Shown: piece after piece, positions 1 to 12,600 of the stretch
Layout of the letters: each line of letters starts with the position of its first letter
How positions within the stretch are numbered: the stretch's first letter is position 1
Source of the DNA: Symbiodinium kawagutii
Taxonomy: Eukaryota; Sar; Dinophyceae; Suessiales; Symbiodiniaceae
DNA: 64,000 nt
Assembly: GCA_009767595.1 (NCBI GenBank)
Contig: VSDK01008873.1
Span: 156,968 to 220,967 of the forward strand
Direction: 5' to 3'
Program-made: the position numbers and the translations under genes
Notes under the pieces: model-generated
Told to the model about the DNA's origin: nothing
The model's database searches: none
Seen by the model: only the letters and a program-made list of their open reading frames with translations

Positions 1-83
1 TGGGGGCGCCCCTGCGGGCGGCCGCGCAGCTGAGCGCCGGCCACGTGGCGCAGCGGAGGCGGGGCCCGGGGGGAGCCCAGCCA
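1..83 (+). CDS. GC-rich exon-like island at window edge (partial)
   Basis: The first 83 bases are far richer in G and C than the following kilobase and look like the 3' part of an exon cut by the window edge. Two of the three + frames stay open, one giving an Ala/Arg/Gly-rich peptide. A GT follows near 85. No family is recognisable, and a GC-rich non-coding tract is equally possible. Confidence 0.25.
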
Positions 84-571
84 TGGTGGGGAGGATGCTG
101 GGAAGATGTGGGAAAAATGGATGGATTGGATGGATCTAGATGGTAGATGATGGTAGGAATGTGGTGGAAACTGGTGGGAAAAATTATGGTTCTAGTGAAG
201 TGGGTGGTGGTCAATCTACTTCGGACATCTTCGGACAGAAGGTAATTCGTGGTGAATTAGGAGTAGCTATAGTAATGGGCTATACGCTATAACAGCTATA
301 GTTGAAGAGGCGATTGTTTAATGACTGGTCAGTCAAGAATGGCAAGCACAATAGATGAGCATTGATGATTGAAGACAGCAGGGTGATACTATAGTGGTAA
401 ATTGAAAAAACAACGATAGGGTTAGATAATCCGTTAGCTGGCAAACAGCAGTGGACCAACAAATGATGGCCAATAGTCAATGACGATGTTACAATCACAG
501 TGATGGTCAAAATATCAGCAGAGATGCATTAACAACAACAACAACAACAACAACGACATCGACAACGACAT

Positions 572-660
<89 letters not shown>

Positions 661-1113
661 GCGGGTTGGCTACTTGCTTGCTCGAGCCACGACACCTAGA
701 AGAAAGTCAGCTGCCTCATGGCTGAGAGCCAACGGTGAGTTTCAAAGACCTGCTGGCAGTTGTTGGTCCCAGATGGCTGGCAAGTTCTTGGGGGCCGTGT
801 CAAAGATCTCCCAGCCCGCGGCACCACCTGACGCTTGGGTTTCCTGCCATTCCTGCCGCTTTGGGTTGTCGTGGTCAGTTGTGGTCAAACGTTTGGACGG
901 AAGGGTTTTTGTTCCCGGGAACGGGTGACTGCTCCCTTTCAGTGGAACGATGTTTTTGAACTAGGAATTCAACGCGATGCTCCTGATATGTTTTGCAAGG
1001 GGAAAAACGGAGGTTTTTACCATTGACAAAATGATTTCATAACTTTTTTGAGCAATCACAGCATAGCGATACCGTGATACCGTGATACCAAAGAAATGTT
1101 CACCTTGGCGCAG
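84..1113. other. intron-like stretch
   Basis: Low-complexity GGATGG motifs come first, then a triplet microsatellite (531-660, listed separately). At 674-960 there are short open frames in all + frames, none of which I can assign. Nothing else was seen. Confidence 0.5.
531..660. repeat. (CAA)n / (CGACAA)n microsatellite
   Basis: About 130 bases of CAA triplets are mixed with CGACAA hexamers. The complement reads as an uninterrupted poly-valine frame, which is an artefact of the repeat. Confidence 0.95.
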
Positions 1114-1241
1114 GCCGGATGAACTGCTTCGACTCGCAGTGTTTCTGGATCAACAGTCCCGAAATGCGCGCGCCGTGGTGGGAGAGGAACAGAAACAGGA
1201 ACTGCTGTGGCAACTGTGGCGAGTGTGGCAACTGGTGGTTG
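1114..1241 (+). CDS. putative exon, unknown protein (possible 5' part of the PP-loop gene)
   Basis: A GC-rich block lies between a CAG acceptor (ends 1113) and a GGTGAGG donor at 1242. The frame starting at 1115 encodes a Leu/Glu/Gln-rich helical peptide beginning PDELLRLAVFLDQQSRNAR and rich in Trp near its end. It resembles the LLLDQxxRN stretch of DUF924 proteins, but that is too short to assign. It lies 7 kb upstream of the PP-loop exons on the same strand and may belong to the same gene. Phase continuity to the next exon is not established. Confidence 0.4.
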
Positions 1242-2985
1242 GTGAGGGGTGACATTTACAAATCACCGGGGGTGACAATCAAGCAGAATCCGGTTGGCGG
1301 GCAGATTGCATGATGCCTTCGATGCCTTGCTTGCGATATCAGTCACAGTGACTAAGGTGCTGTTCATACTGGTAGTGGTTCATGATGCTATTGATTGGCA
1401 GCTGAATCAATGATGGGAGACATATCGAGGTCAGAGCCAAGAAAATCAACATCCAGATTTATGGAGGTTGGGATGATGAAAAGGTTCATTGCATATGGAT
1501 TGTGAACCCTAGAAATGGCCTTCCTTCAAAACTACTAGGGGACCCCGCATGGAGAATTGTACCAAGAAACCGATGTTTCTTAGCTTGTGCTATATAAGTG
1601 CGGGGGGTCATCAATCATCATAAACGGGTTTCATGAGCATTCTTGGCAATCACTCTTGTTTCTTCCAGCTATCAAACATAATTAGTTAATCAAAAGGCCA
1701 TGATACAATCAGCATAAAGCCATCATGAACTAAAGTCACCAAGACTTATTCCCAATTACTATGACTTTAATGTCAGTTTAGGTGAACTTAGGTAGTTGGG
1801 TGATGTGTGGTTGGGAATGGTTGTACGGCCGGGTTTTGGTTTGAGGTGGGCTGTGGTTGGTGGAGACTCTTTTTGCCCCGGTTGTGGTCATGGTTGGCTG
1901 GTACGTTGCCTCAGCCTGAAGGCAATCTTGACAACGAACCTTGAGTCCTGGCCCAAAACAATCCTACACATCAATTTCGTTGAGCAATTATTGACTAATT
2001 ATCATATACTATTTCAAATCACCTAGTTGCTTCAATTTGTAGAAGCATTGTCAACCATCGCCAACCCATCACTGACCATCACCAAGCATCATTACCGATT
2101 ACGACCATCATGATTTGGTGGCTGCACCCCAGCGGAGCGTTAGGAGATTGAACGTTTGATCGACAGTTGCTCCAAGCTTGCGCGGCAACTGGCTGAAGAA
2201 GCTACTTGGCGACAGCTGATGGTTTGCTGGTGCCAGTAGGTGAATGGTCAATCATGCTTAATGGCACCACCAATCCACTGGTGGTAGATCCAAAGCTTAA
2301 AGGTGGATGGTAGATGCTCCATGGTCATGCTTAAATGGTAGACCCAACTTCTGGTAGATCCAATGGTGGATGGTGGATTATGGTGGTTAGTGGTTGGTAA
2401 CGGGGGGATGGCAACCGGCAATATTATGATGGTTGATGGTGGTACGTCCACATTAATATGCCACCCCCAGTTTGCCTTAAACAGCTGGTGATTTATCCGG
2501 CTAGCTTATGAACATGGATCCAACATTAATGATCAATGACGACTGCACTATATAACCAGTAGTCTATCTGGAATACGGCTAGTGGTCAACAAGTCGTTTG
2601 CAATATGGCTAGCAGTCGATAGTGGCCAACGATCTTGTTTAGTGGTCAATGATGGTTGACCATGTTGTTGGACAATGTTGCCTGGTACTGGTTCACAGTA
2701 ACACTGATTGTTAAATGGGTCGTAATAAGTCTCATCAGCAGCAGTTGGGATGCTGGAACCAATCCCTGTTGACCATTGGAGGTCACAGTTTCTGTAGACG
2801 TTCTTGAGCTGAGAGCCTTTGTGTTTGTGGGTCAGCCCCCCACGCATCTTCTATCACCAATTTCTGGGAGTGAAAACGGTTTGCAAATCCTTCGTTTCCG
2901 GTGGCTCAAATCCACCAGCATTTGCTTAGAAGGAACATCCTTAGTTTTGCCCATCGAACATCACTTCTTTGCCAAGTCTCCCCAG
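1242..2985. other. intron-like stretch
   Basis: This stretch is rich in TGATGG/CATCA motifs, with a GGTAGATCC cluster at 2280-2450. Open frames here are short and follow the simple motifs. No gene is supported. Confidence 0.5.
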
Positions 2986-3150
2986 GTTCTGGTGGACCAT
3001 CCCTCTGCCACAGAGCTCCTGCGCGTGTGCAACGCGTCAGCCGCGCAGCTCTGTTTCTTCACGCTGACCTTGCGACACACGCAGCAGTTGGGTGATGTGA
3101 AAGTGGCACAAGAGCTGCTACTGGAGCGGCTGGCGCTGGATCTGGGAATG
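2986..3150 (+). CDS. putative exon, unknown protein
   Basis: A CCCAG acceptor precedes 2986 and a GT follows 3150, giving 55 codons in phase 0. The peptide starts VLVDHPSATELLRVCNAS and has amphipathic Leu-rich helices, such as AQELLLERLALDLG. GC content rises sharply against both flanks. The family is not recognised. It may be a 5' exon of the PP-loop gene because strand and spacing fit. Confidence 0.45.
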
Positions 3151-3720
3151 GTTGGAGCCTGCGTTTTTTGTGATGGAAGTTCTGGGAGCAGGGGATCAGC
3201 AAACAGCAGTAGAGCAAGTATTCGATGCCCATGTACTTATCCTTGCTACTTAAGCATCACTTATAATCAACCGTGGTTATCCTTGCTAGTTATCATTCCC
3301 TGTCATTGACCATTTGCCCCAGGGTTGATTGATATTTTTCACTCACCATGGTAGACCATTATATAACCATAGACATCCTTCAATCATCAAGCTCAAATGA
3401 AGCTTAATTTAAGCATCATTGGAGTCATAGATGCAAAGTCATCATTGATCATGGTCACGAGTTTGTCTTTAATTCCTGGGATCGATTGGTCACCAAGTCA
3501 TCACCCATCTTCACCGATTCTCATGGCTAGCATGGGTGTTTCTGAAAATCAGGTACTTCCAAATCATCCATGATCTAGCCATTTTTAATTTCTAGCATTT
3601 TCCTGGCAATGTTCCTAGCATTTTTTTCTCCAAATCACCTCGATTTCTAGCAGTTTTTCATTTTCACCCAGCATGACTGGGGGCCAGTGGCGCGTCACCA
3701 CAGCCCTGGGCACATCTCAG
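3151..3720. other. intron-like stretch
   Basis: TCATTG/ACCATC-rich sequence in which short phrases such as TTTCTAGCATTTTCC recur. An in-frame open stretch from an ATG at 3673 runs into the next exon, so that exon could start earlier. Confidence 0.45.
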
Positions 3721-3799
3721 GAGCTGCGAAACCTGGGAGTGTTGGGAGCGTCAGAAGTGGTGGAGGCCTTTCTGAAGCACAACTCTGAGCCTTGGATCT
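3721..3799 (+). CDS. putative exon, unknown protein
   Basis: This follows a CTCAG acceptor and reads ELRNLGVLGASEVVEAFL. Ending it at a GC donor (3800-3801) leaves one base that joins in phase to the exon at 5847. The frame also stays open upstream to 3673 and downstream to a TGA near 3811. The family is not recognised. Confidence 0.4.
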
Positions 3800-4158
3800 G
3801 CGCAGCAGGATGAAGTGATGAAGCTGCGGGGGGTCAGCTATTGCTGGTGCTTATTCATAACCAGGGTCACGAATAATGATGGTGGTTATCATACATAACC
3901 AGGGTCACGAAATGCTGGTGGTCATAGCCATGATTGCTGGTGTTTTTTTTTTCGAATCATGGCTATTGTAAGCTACTGTTGGCTACATTTTCGTGACATT
4001 TTCGTGATGCTTCGGTTCCAGACGGCACCTTGGTTCCAGGGGATGACCTTGCCGTGGCGAATCTTGGAGTTGATCGGTCAAGCATTGTTGGGAGACGATC
4101 CGAGGGAACGAAACATGAAACACCATGGACCATGGTGGAACACCATGGAACTGAAAGA

Positions 4159-4284
4159 ATGTGGCGTTGGGTCAAGCAGTTAACCAACCAACTAATGGGG
4201 ATAATAACCAACAATAAGAGGGAAAACAATGGTTAATGATAGGGGAACCAGGGGTACAGGGTGAAGTGACCCACAGCCATGTGG
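4159..4284 (+). mobile_element. MITE-like inverted-repeat element, copy 1
   Basis: Starts with ATGTGGCGTTGGGTCAAGC and ends with GTGACCCACAGCCATGTGG. The internal phrase GGGGAACCAGGGGTACAGGG is shared with copies near 21.2, 35.7, 38.7 and 60.7 kb. The termini are imperfect inverted repeats (GGGTCAA / TTGACCC type). It has no coding capacity, so it would need a transposase in trans. Confidence 0.6.
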
Positions 4285-4974
4285 CTTTGGGTGGCAGACC
4301 TCCTCGAGACCGGATAGAGACACATCCAGACAGCGAGCTCGAATATTCCGTTGGTGAGTTCACCCGCTCCCTCGACTCAACACTAAAATGATTCCCTTCA
4401 AGTCGGGGCCAAGAGATGGCTGTAGTGTGGGAGGGGTCATCACATGTGAGCACAGTAAATTTCCCTGAGAAAAATCGAGGTCCTTCTGGTGAGTCATTGA
4501 TATGTGTTGATATCGTTGGCACTTGATGGCGCTTGAAACTTCTTGGAATTTCTTGGCCTCAGAAAGTCGAATAACGGTCAATAATGATCGGTTCCATACA
4601 AACAACCTTCATGTAGTCACTATAAACCACTAACCATTCCTATTCAACATCATTATGAATCAACCACTATCAGCCATTACTTACCATTCTTTGAACATCA
4701 TTGAACCATCGACCACTGAACTACCCATGGCATTTCAGCATCCAAGGCTTGATCCCTTGACGTTGAAATCACACCCAGCCCATCTCCGAGGCGGCCATAC
4801 CATCGTTTATGGAGCATGTCGCATGTTAAATTCATCATCTAAAATCTTTGAATTTTCTAAATCTTGTAACTTTTAGTAGCTACGGGATATCCTGACCAAA
4901 TCCACACAGAGGTATGTGCGAATGAATTTCTATGAATTTCAGACTTGATTGTTTTTTTGAACCATGGGCGGTAT

Positions 4975-5740
4975 ATGAATATCTAAATATACATGTATAC
5001 ACATGTGTATTTATTTGTATTTACCTTCATTGAGAGTGTGTCTAAAGACATACCGAAAACATGAACAAACATATGAAAAGCATTGAAGAACATATTACAC
5101 ATATGACAACAACATACGGTACATATATGATCATATGTATATTTTTAAATCTATGTATATACAGACATATCAAGCAGATTGGAACATATCAAAAAGCAGA
5201 TCTTGAAACAACATATATATATATATATATAGAGACATTACCAACATGTTTCACAATTTTCAAGAATATTCAAGCACTTTTTCAAATACAGATGCGCACA
5301 CACACACAGATATATATATATATATATAGAGGGAGAGTTTGAAAAAGGTAAAACATATTTCACAATATTTTTCAATGTTGTAAAAGCATCTATAGGAAAG
5401 AATATACAGAAGTTTAAAAACACAACGAATTTCGAAAAACACGTTTGAACGTATACAAAACATATAGAAATACAAACACGCTTTTTTTTAAATTAATCAT
5501 AAAAGCCGACAAACAGATAGCAAAAAACACACATAAAGATAGAAACACACATACCAGTATTGAAAAACATAGCATTTTAAGATAGAAACGTGCATATATA
5601 TATATATATAAAGAATACATAAATAATTAACTACATAAAAGAATACATAGATGAATAAATAGATGAATACATACGTATTTAGATAAATCAACGAATACAT
5701 AAGTCAAAAAGGTAAGCATAAGTTTTTTTAAAAGAGATTT
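4975..5740. repeat. AT-rich tract with TA/CA microsatellites
   Basis: About 770 bases are dominated by A and T, with (TA)n runs near 5213, 5311 and 5595 and recurring AACATAT/AATACAT words. Composition differs strongly from the rest of the window. The open frames here reflect skewed base composition and show no family features. Confidence 0.8.
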
Positions 5741-5846
5741 GGATGAATGTTAACCCCGGGTTAATGTTAACCCCTGGTTGATGATCATAGGGGGTATCCC
5801 CTTGTTTGTTAATCCTGGGTAGACATACAAAGAACGCCCCTTGTAG

Positions 5847-6033
5847 CTCTCGCCGAGGAGACCTTGGCCCGCCTGGAATCCATCAGCTACGCCGAGCAGG
5901 CCCTGGAGGTTGGGACGCCGCAGCGCGCAGCCTGCGTGAAGGCAGCGCCAGTGGCATGCAGCTGTCTGGCACCGAGGCGGGGGACCACTGGGAAGATCGG
6001 TGGGGGCGGGACCCGGGTCACTGGGCTGGCGGA
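5847..6033 (+). CDS. putative exon(s), possible frame break
   Basis: A GC-rich island after a TTGTAG acceptor. From 5849 it encodes LAEETLARLESISYAEQALE; a GT donor is possible at 5909. From about 5912 the coding-like frame shifts to one encoding LREGSASGMQLSGTEAGDHW. The two parts are too close for a normal intron, so this is either one exon with a one-base indel (assembly or pseudogene) or one part is spurious. The family is not recognised. It may belong to the 5' part of the PP-loop gene. Confidence 0.4.
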
Positions 6034-6836
6034 TGATGGTTGCTTGGTGGCGGTTGGTGGTAGTGGATGATGGTTGGTCATGGTTGGTGATGGTTGGTGG
6101 GTGATGTTTAGCAATGGTCAATGATTGTGAATGATGTTAGCACCTAGATGATGTTCATGATTCATGGTTCATAGTCTGATTCATGGTTCATAGTCTGGTT
6201 CATGTGGTAGCGGTCAATGATATCACGGTTGAGTAGTGGCTCATGGATGGTTAGTTGTTGAAATTTTCTGGCTAGACAAAGAACGGTAATCCACGGCAAA
6301 TATGTCGGTTCATGGCGGTTGATGATGGTTGATGCCGATGACTAACAGTGCTTAGTGATGGTCAAGATAGGGAGAAAAATGTTCAATGATGAATAAAATA
6401 TAATATAATCTGATCAATGCTGGGTGAAAAGTTTTTGAATCATGATAATGAAGAATCAAGCATGGCATATGTTGGTAATAATGGTCACTGAAGGTGACAA
6501 GTATGGGTCACTCATGGTTCAAGTCAACAAGAATAATGTTTACGAATGGTGGTTGATGATCGGTAATAATGGTCGGTACTAGGAAATAGTATGCAAAAAA
6601 GGCAACCATGATGAATCTAAATGATGGTGCTGTGGAGATTACCAACAATTCCCAACAAACAGCAATGATTAATCAATATAAGTTTTACATAAGCATATAT
6701 TGGCCACTGGTTTGTCCCATAGAAATGACAAGTTTTCAAGAAATGACTGTATTGTCAAGGTAGGATCATTACAAAACAACTGGTCGTGGATGGGTGACAA
6801 GCGCTCACCATCATTAGGACCATGGCCATCGCCCAG
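6034..6836. other. intron-like stretch
   Basis: Dominated by TGATGGTTGATGG/GGTTGGTGG words at 6040-6130 and by GGTTCATAGTC repeats at 6140-6200. No gene is supported. Confidence 0.55.
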
Positions 6837-6905
6837 GTGTTTGGCCGCCGACGGCACTCCAGAGGATGGACTTCTGGCATGGCTCGAGCGGTGGCGTCAC
6901 TGGAC
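6837..6905 (+). CDS. putative exon upstream of PP-loop exon
   Basis: Lies between a GCCCAG acceptor and a GT at 6906. It reads CLAADGTPEDGLLAWLERW, and its trailing two bases join in phase to the first base of the PP-loop exon at 8190. All frames are open here, so the reading rests on composition and phase. The family is not recognised. Confidence 0.4.
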
Positions 6906-8189
6906 GTTCGGCCATGGTTGCAGTGGACGTGGGGTCTATGCAGCTTCCAGCGATGGGCAAAAATGCGGTTGGCATTTGAGCAAACCGCGAGGCATGTTCG
7001 CATTTTTAATATTTCTTAATTGTATTTGCACGCTGTTTTGTTGCATGTTTTGTTGCAGGTGCCGTTGTAGGGCCGATCCTTTGAGATGCCGCAGTTTAAA
7101 AAAGACCTCAAAAAAAGGTGCTTCCCCAGGTCCGCATGTTTCTATTTGAATTGGGATCACCGGTTTAACTGTTCATTGTTGTGATGGAGTCAATCCAACG
7201 GCCAAGATGTGGTGTGCAAACACGGCCTGGAACTATCAGTGTACCTGCATATTTCAAACATCTAGATTTTCAGAGGGTTTGGAGATTTTAAGTAGTTATC
7301 TAGATTATAGAGTGGATCAGAGGCCAAAGTTCATTTGAGGAACAGCAACTTGTTGGTTATTCTCGGTCGAGGTTCGGCATGATTTTACAACTAATTAGCT
7401 GTTACGAAATGTTATACACACGATTCCCCAGTACCATGATCGTTCGCTGCTGCTTATCGCTGAGATAGTCAAACATCATTCACCATCACTCAGCACCGTT
7501 GCCATTGCTCACAAGCACTACTGAGAGTCGCCATCCACCATGAAGCATCCAGAACCAGGACTCTCACCTGGTATGCCCTCGTCAGCAGTTAGAGGTGATC
7601 CGCCCCAAAGAGCCATATTTTTTCGTTCGGATTGTTGGCTGACACCTGAAAAAAGGCCCCTTGTATCGTCAAAGTGTGATTTCCGTTTCGCGAATCTCGA
7701 CCGTAAAGACATTTAGTAACTTGTCTTGTTTTTCCAAGTTTCTATTTTACTGAATTTTCCTTGCTACTGTAATTCAATTGCAACGATTTTCGAACCATTT
7801 CACGAGGTGATACTTGTTTTTCCCTGCTACTGTTCTAGGGTGAAGCCCGTCACATTACATACTGTAGCTACAATTGGGGTCAAAGCCCACTCATTAGGTG
7901 GGTGGAGCTATCAGGTATCCATCTCTGACTCTCTTGAAGAGTCTTGTACTGCAGATGTCCTTTTCCCGCTGGTTGACAAGTCAATGGGGGAATTCCCTGA
8001 AAAAACATCAGTTTGGCTTCTTGACCTGGTTGCTGATTTTGACATGCGAATGATCAACCATGACATTGGCCGTCCGAAGCCGTCATTCGCCAATTTGAGC
8101 GGTTATTGGACCAACCTTTCTTAGCCATAAATTCGACACACTTCGCCATAATCAAATGCGAATTTTGATCAACATGAACTTCAATGCAG
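6906..8189. other. intron-like stretch
   Basis: No simple repeats dominate. A 132-codon + frame (7726-8124) is open but has no family resemblance and no exon-like composition. I see no supported gene. Confidence 0.45.
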
Positions 8190-8314
8190 TTTCCTCCGCC
8201 AAGGCGAAATTTGCGCTTGGCCCATCTTCCTGGAACTCAAACAGAGCCTTGAAGGCCATGGACTATTGGCCCCCTTTGCGCACCTGGTGCTGTCATACTC
8301 CGGCGGCGTCGATA
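8190..8314 (+). CDS. PP-loop exon (SGGVDS)
   Basis: Begins after a TGCAG acceptor and encodes a helical stretch (PIFLELKQSLEGHGLLAP), then a hydrophobic strand and the PP-loop VLSYSGGVD, with the last Ser split by the intron. This loop holds the ATP pyrophosphate in TilS, TtcA and GMP synthase families. The exon ends at a GT donor (8315). The rest of the Ser codon is supplied by the 31-base exon at 9109. Confidence 0.7.
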
Positions 8315-9601
8315 GTGTCTCTGGCGAATGGATGGCGATCAGCGGATGGATGGCTTTACTCATAGGTGGTAGAGCGCCAGTGTCGTGCTTCTAGTCAGAT
8401 GAACCAGTGGTCAATCACCAGCTCACTAGCTGGGATAAGCCACCAGATGGAACACCCTGAAAAAGTGTTTGGCAGGCATCGAATAAAATCGAAGAATGCG
8501 TCACTCCCCCAATAGGGACCAAAAATGCATTCCTCTAAGAGGAAAACCATGTGAATATGGCGTCATAGCCGACGTAGCTTTGTTGATTGTCCAGTCGGAC
8601 GTGCATAATTGACCGTGCATCTCGATCATATGGCGAAGTGAGTCCAATAGTGACATGGCATGTCCCGGGCAAAACCATTGGATGCCCTGACAAAAAAATC
8701 TCGATCATATGTTCTTATATCCCCGCAACTAGTCACTTTTGTTCCACCGAGCTGTTTTTTGTTTTGTTTCTCCTTTGAAGCATTTTCAACACCCTTGCGG
8801 GCAGCATAGATTGAACTTGGCTTTCCCCATAGGTCAACTAGTATTTAAGTTTAACTGGGCACATTCTCATTTGAGTGTGCAACTGCAGTGTCGCATCAAA
8901 ATTATGCTGCTTGGCTCCCCAATTTCTTGCGGGTTGCTTGGTTTTAGCCAGGGATGATGGCACCCCTGTCAGATCGTCATATCCGATGTGGATGTAACAT
9001 GATGTGACTGATGGTATCATGGTTTCTAGAACTTGCTATCAGCAGCTCTGCTGCCTTGTACCTTGGCCTCGGCCTCGGTTCACCTTTTGCAGGGGCATCA
9101 GTTTGCAGGTACTGCTCATTTGCTCTTACTTTTTGCGTTGCGCAAGTCCTGCATCGACGCTCCCCGGGTTTCTTGCTTGCTCCTGTCATATCCAAACAGA
9201 TGCTGGGTCGAAGAAAGTGAAGGCCGTCATGTGGGGCTGTAAGCAATCATCCCCCAGACTTTGGACAGGCCCAGGATGCCGTGTGAAATATGATCGCTAT
9301 GCTTGGGGCAGGCCCCTGATCTCATGTAAGCGTCGTTGTGGGATACATTTTGGAACCTGTAGGCTCAGTCGATGAGTAGAGTAGAACCAACGGATCATGT
9401 ACGGGACAACCGCCGCAACCAGTTTGCTCAAGGGCACGAGCAAAAATTGTATGCTGTCAGGTTTCAGTAATGCTTTCATGTTCCAGTAGGTTCCAGTTGT
9501 GTTCGGGACGATTGGAACAATAGAGATGGCACTGAAATGTTATGATTGATGATCCGGGATAAAGACAAAATGAGTTTCATTGGGGCAAACGACAGAGGTA
9601 G

Positions 9602-9654
<53 letters not shown>

Positions 9655-12600
9655 GTTTGATGGTTGATGATTGTGGATGTCATAGTCATCAATGGCAGAT
9701 CCATATCAGTAAACCATCAGTTCGACCATACATAGCTGGTGTTTCACCATCAAATAAGATAAATAAGAGGAGTAAGAAATAGATTTGCCATGAACTTGCT
9801 ACAGTAACCATTGCTGATGTCCATTTTGTCATCCATAATCCATATATCAGGTTCATCAGCTGCTGGACCTCCAATTTGCCTTGTCGTTGAGGAGAGGCTG
9901 ACGAAGTCGAGGCCGAAAAGGACGCTGCTGTCCCCATGTTGGAGGGGGCTGGTACACCAGCGATCTCAACACCAGGATGAAGATCTTGGCACCCGGAGCG
10001 TTTCTGGAATTTTATAACACTACGAGAGAATTCGAAAGAATCGCTCAGAAATGATATGTACAGTGCGGTTTTCAGGATCGCTAAGAATAATTATATCATC
10101 ACCTTGCACTCTGTACAATCTTACTTCCAAGTGCAAGCTTTGACAATGACAATGTTTTCACATGTATTGGCCTTTGGTGGGTGGCTTTTCAGAAGAGTGG
10201 ATTTCTTCGCCGCCTGGATTCATTACACAAGCGTCGATGCTTGGGAGCTCCCCTAAGTTACAACGTTTATTTTTCCATTATTTGGATGCTCAGACAAGTG
10301 CAACTGCTTCAAAATCCGAGCGGATCATTTTGGTCAAAAGTGATGAATCACGGTCCAAGAAATCGTGGCTGAGGATAGCAAGAAGCAATTCCAGTATCAG
10401 TCCTGTGACAAGCGCAGCAACGAAACAACTTGAGAAATACCACCCTACCCCTCATTCCCCTCATTGATCAGCTAATGTTTCATGGCTACCTGCTGACCAA
10501 CCAGGACCCAACCACGGTGCTTGTTGGTCCCAGTGGGGACGCTCCGCGGTGACAGGATTGGGCCTCCTGGGTTTGCAGCCGCCTGGGCATCGAGCTCTTC
10601 ATCTACGACGTGAAGCTGGCGCGGCCGCACCAGGAAGCCACGTCCGAAGGATCCGGAGGCGTGGGCTGTGGGCTCAGTCGCGAGGAGTACGAGCGCTACA
10701 CCAAGGCCATTCGCTTCAGGAGCGGAGATGGGAGAACTCTTCGCTTCACAAGCTTCTGATTGCCATACATTGGAGAAGTAATGAGAATTATATGTATTAC
10801 ATCTATTGTACATGTATATTACATTATACATTTGCTTACTGTATGTACTTGTGACGCTTGCTTTCAATGATCGGTTGTGGTCAATGTTGGGTGGTAGATG
10901 TGCAGCTTTGTTTGTGGTCCCCAAGCTGTTGACGTGGGAGTTCAACTGCGGGCTGGTGCCTGGGGCGACCGCGGCGAGGATGTATCGCTGCTTGCTGGTG
11001 GATCAAGGTGCTGTGATTTTGGGTCATCACCAAGATGACGTGGACGAGAACCGCTTGGCGCCTCGGCTTCCCGGAAGGGCTGAAGTGGCACAGGTGGGCG
11101 ATGGCCGAGCTGAAGCCTGTGAGAATTCTCGATCAGCTCATCCCTGATGATTGATGTTTATCTTGGATTTATACCAGCTTGTTGGTTCTTAATCTCGGAT
11201 TTATACAAGCTTGTTGGCTCTTTGGTGTCTAATGGTGTATAACCGTACCTCCAAAAAAAGGTTGACAAATTGAAACTCGATCTAGCTTTTTCGTGTTGTT
11301 GGTAGTCAGGACGGATCATGTTGATCCGGCCGAATACGACATGGAAATTTTGATAAGCAATTTCTTCATCAAGTTTGGAGTTCATAACATCAATAAAATA
11401 GTTTAATCCCATGGGTTCATCATTGGCAGGGTCAACAGATCAGCTCAGAAAATTTTCGGTGATGAAGTTTAAGGCCCACCCTGCTAAGCCTTCAAGAAAT
11501 AGATTTCCAATTCAAAAGCGGGGTTTCCTCAGGGTTCGGGTTAGGGATGGTTAGGGCTTAGGGGTGAAGTTGTTATTGTCAATAAAAAATCGCATTTGTC
11601 ATCGGCATTTTTTCCATCATCCATCATCATCCCATTATTCATGGCAGGTTTCAGACGTTTCTAGTTTCTAATAATTAAAGAAAGTACACATATTGGATGA
11701 TTTGGGAGTAAACACCCAAAGAAAGACGTGCCCTTCGGCACAGATTGCCGATTGCTGGCCTTTTCTGATTTCTTGCTCTAAAGGAGGGGGCTGCGAGAAG
11801 TTCTTAATACAACCACCATAACCAGCATCAGCATCATTAGCTATCATAAGCCATCATCAGCGATCAATCATTGGTCATATGCTAGCCCTTAGCAACCCGC
11901 CTGACCATGGTTGCCAACTCATGCGGCTCGCATCACTCGCCACCAACACCAACCCACATGAAGTCTTACCAGTATCCTCTCGCTAGGATGTGAGCTCACC
12001 ACTTCCAGCCTTTGGTTGACGTTGACCCATCCCCAACCATCTCCACTAGCATTGGCAATGCCACGCACCATGGAGCCACAGACCTGGTGTGCCCACGTAA
12101 CAAGGCGGTCCTATACTGCCGAGGATCACCTGATGAAAGGCCACGTCTTGGGCGACGTGGAGGGCATGTGGAGCTGGCGCCAGATCCACGAGGTCCAGCT
12201 GCTGCGGCCGCTGCTCAGCCGGCGCAAGGCCCACTTCGTGGAGCTGCTGAAGGAGTTCCCCACGCCGCATTTCAGGGACAGCACACCAGGTGCGGTGCCA
12301 AGGGATGCCAAGGGCAGGGGGTTTCACAGCCAAGGGGGCCAGGTTGGAGGTTGAGATGGGGAGATGGGATGAGATGGGGGAGACAAAGGAGACAATTGGC
12401 TTGTAACCAAAGGAGCCCTAAGGTCAACAAAACTAGCTGCAGATTCGCAGAGTCAGAACTCAGCTTCATGTTGATTGCTGATTGTATAGAATGCTTCGCG
12501 ATAGATAGAGGCTTATCGTTTACGTTGCAGGGTTTCCTTGAAACGACCAGTGTGACGCATCACGCCAGTGCATTTTTTTACTTGCTTGTTTCCGAGTTGC

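Larger units (their letters stand above)
3800..5846. other. intron-like stretch with MITE copy and AT-rich tract
   Basis: Contains an inverted-repeat element copy (4159-4284) and a very AT-rich tract (4975-5740), both listed separately. The sequence at 4290-4620 has short open frames on both strands that I cannot assign. Confidence 0.5.

Noticed and set aside
507..695. Poly-valine open frame on the minus strand
   Set aside because: Translation of the CAA/CGACAA microsatellite; no start context or domain.
9896..9975. Acidic exon (EADEVEAEKDAA) in the PP-loop gene
   Set aside because: The 31-base exon joins 8314 to 10579 in phase with good motif continuity; adding this block breaks phase.
11530..11560. 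Telomere-like TTAGGG words
   Set aside because: Only two or three imperfect copies; not a telomeric tract.
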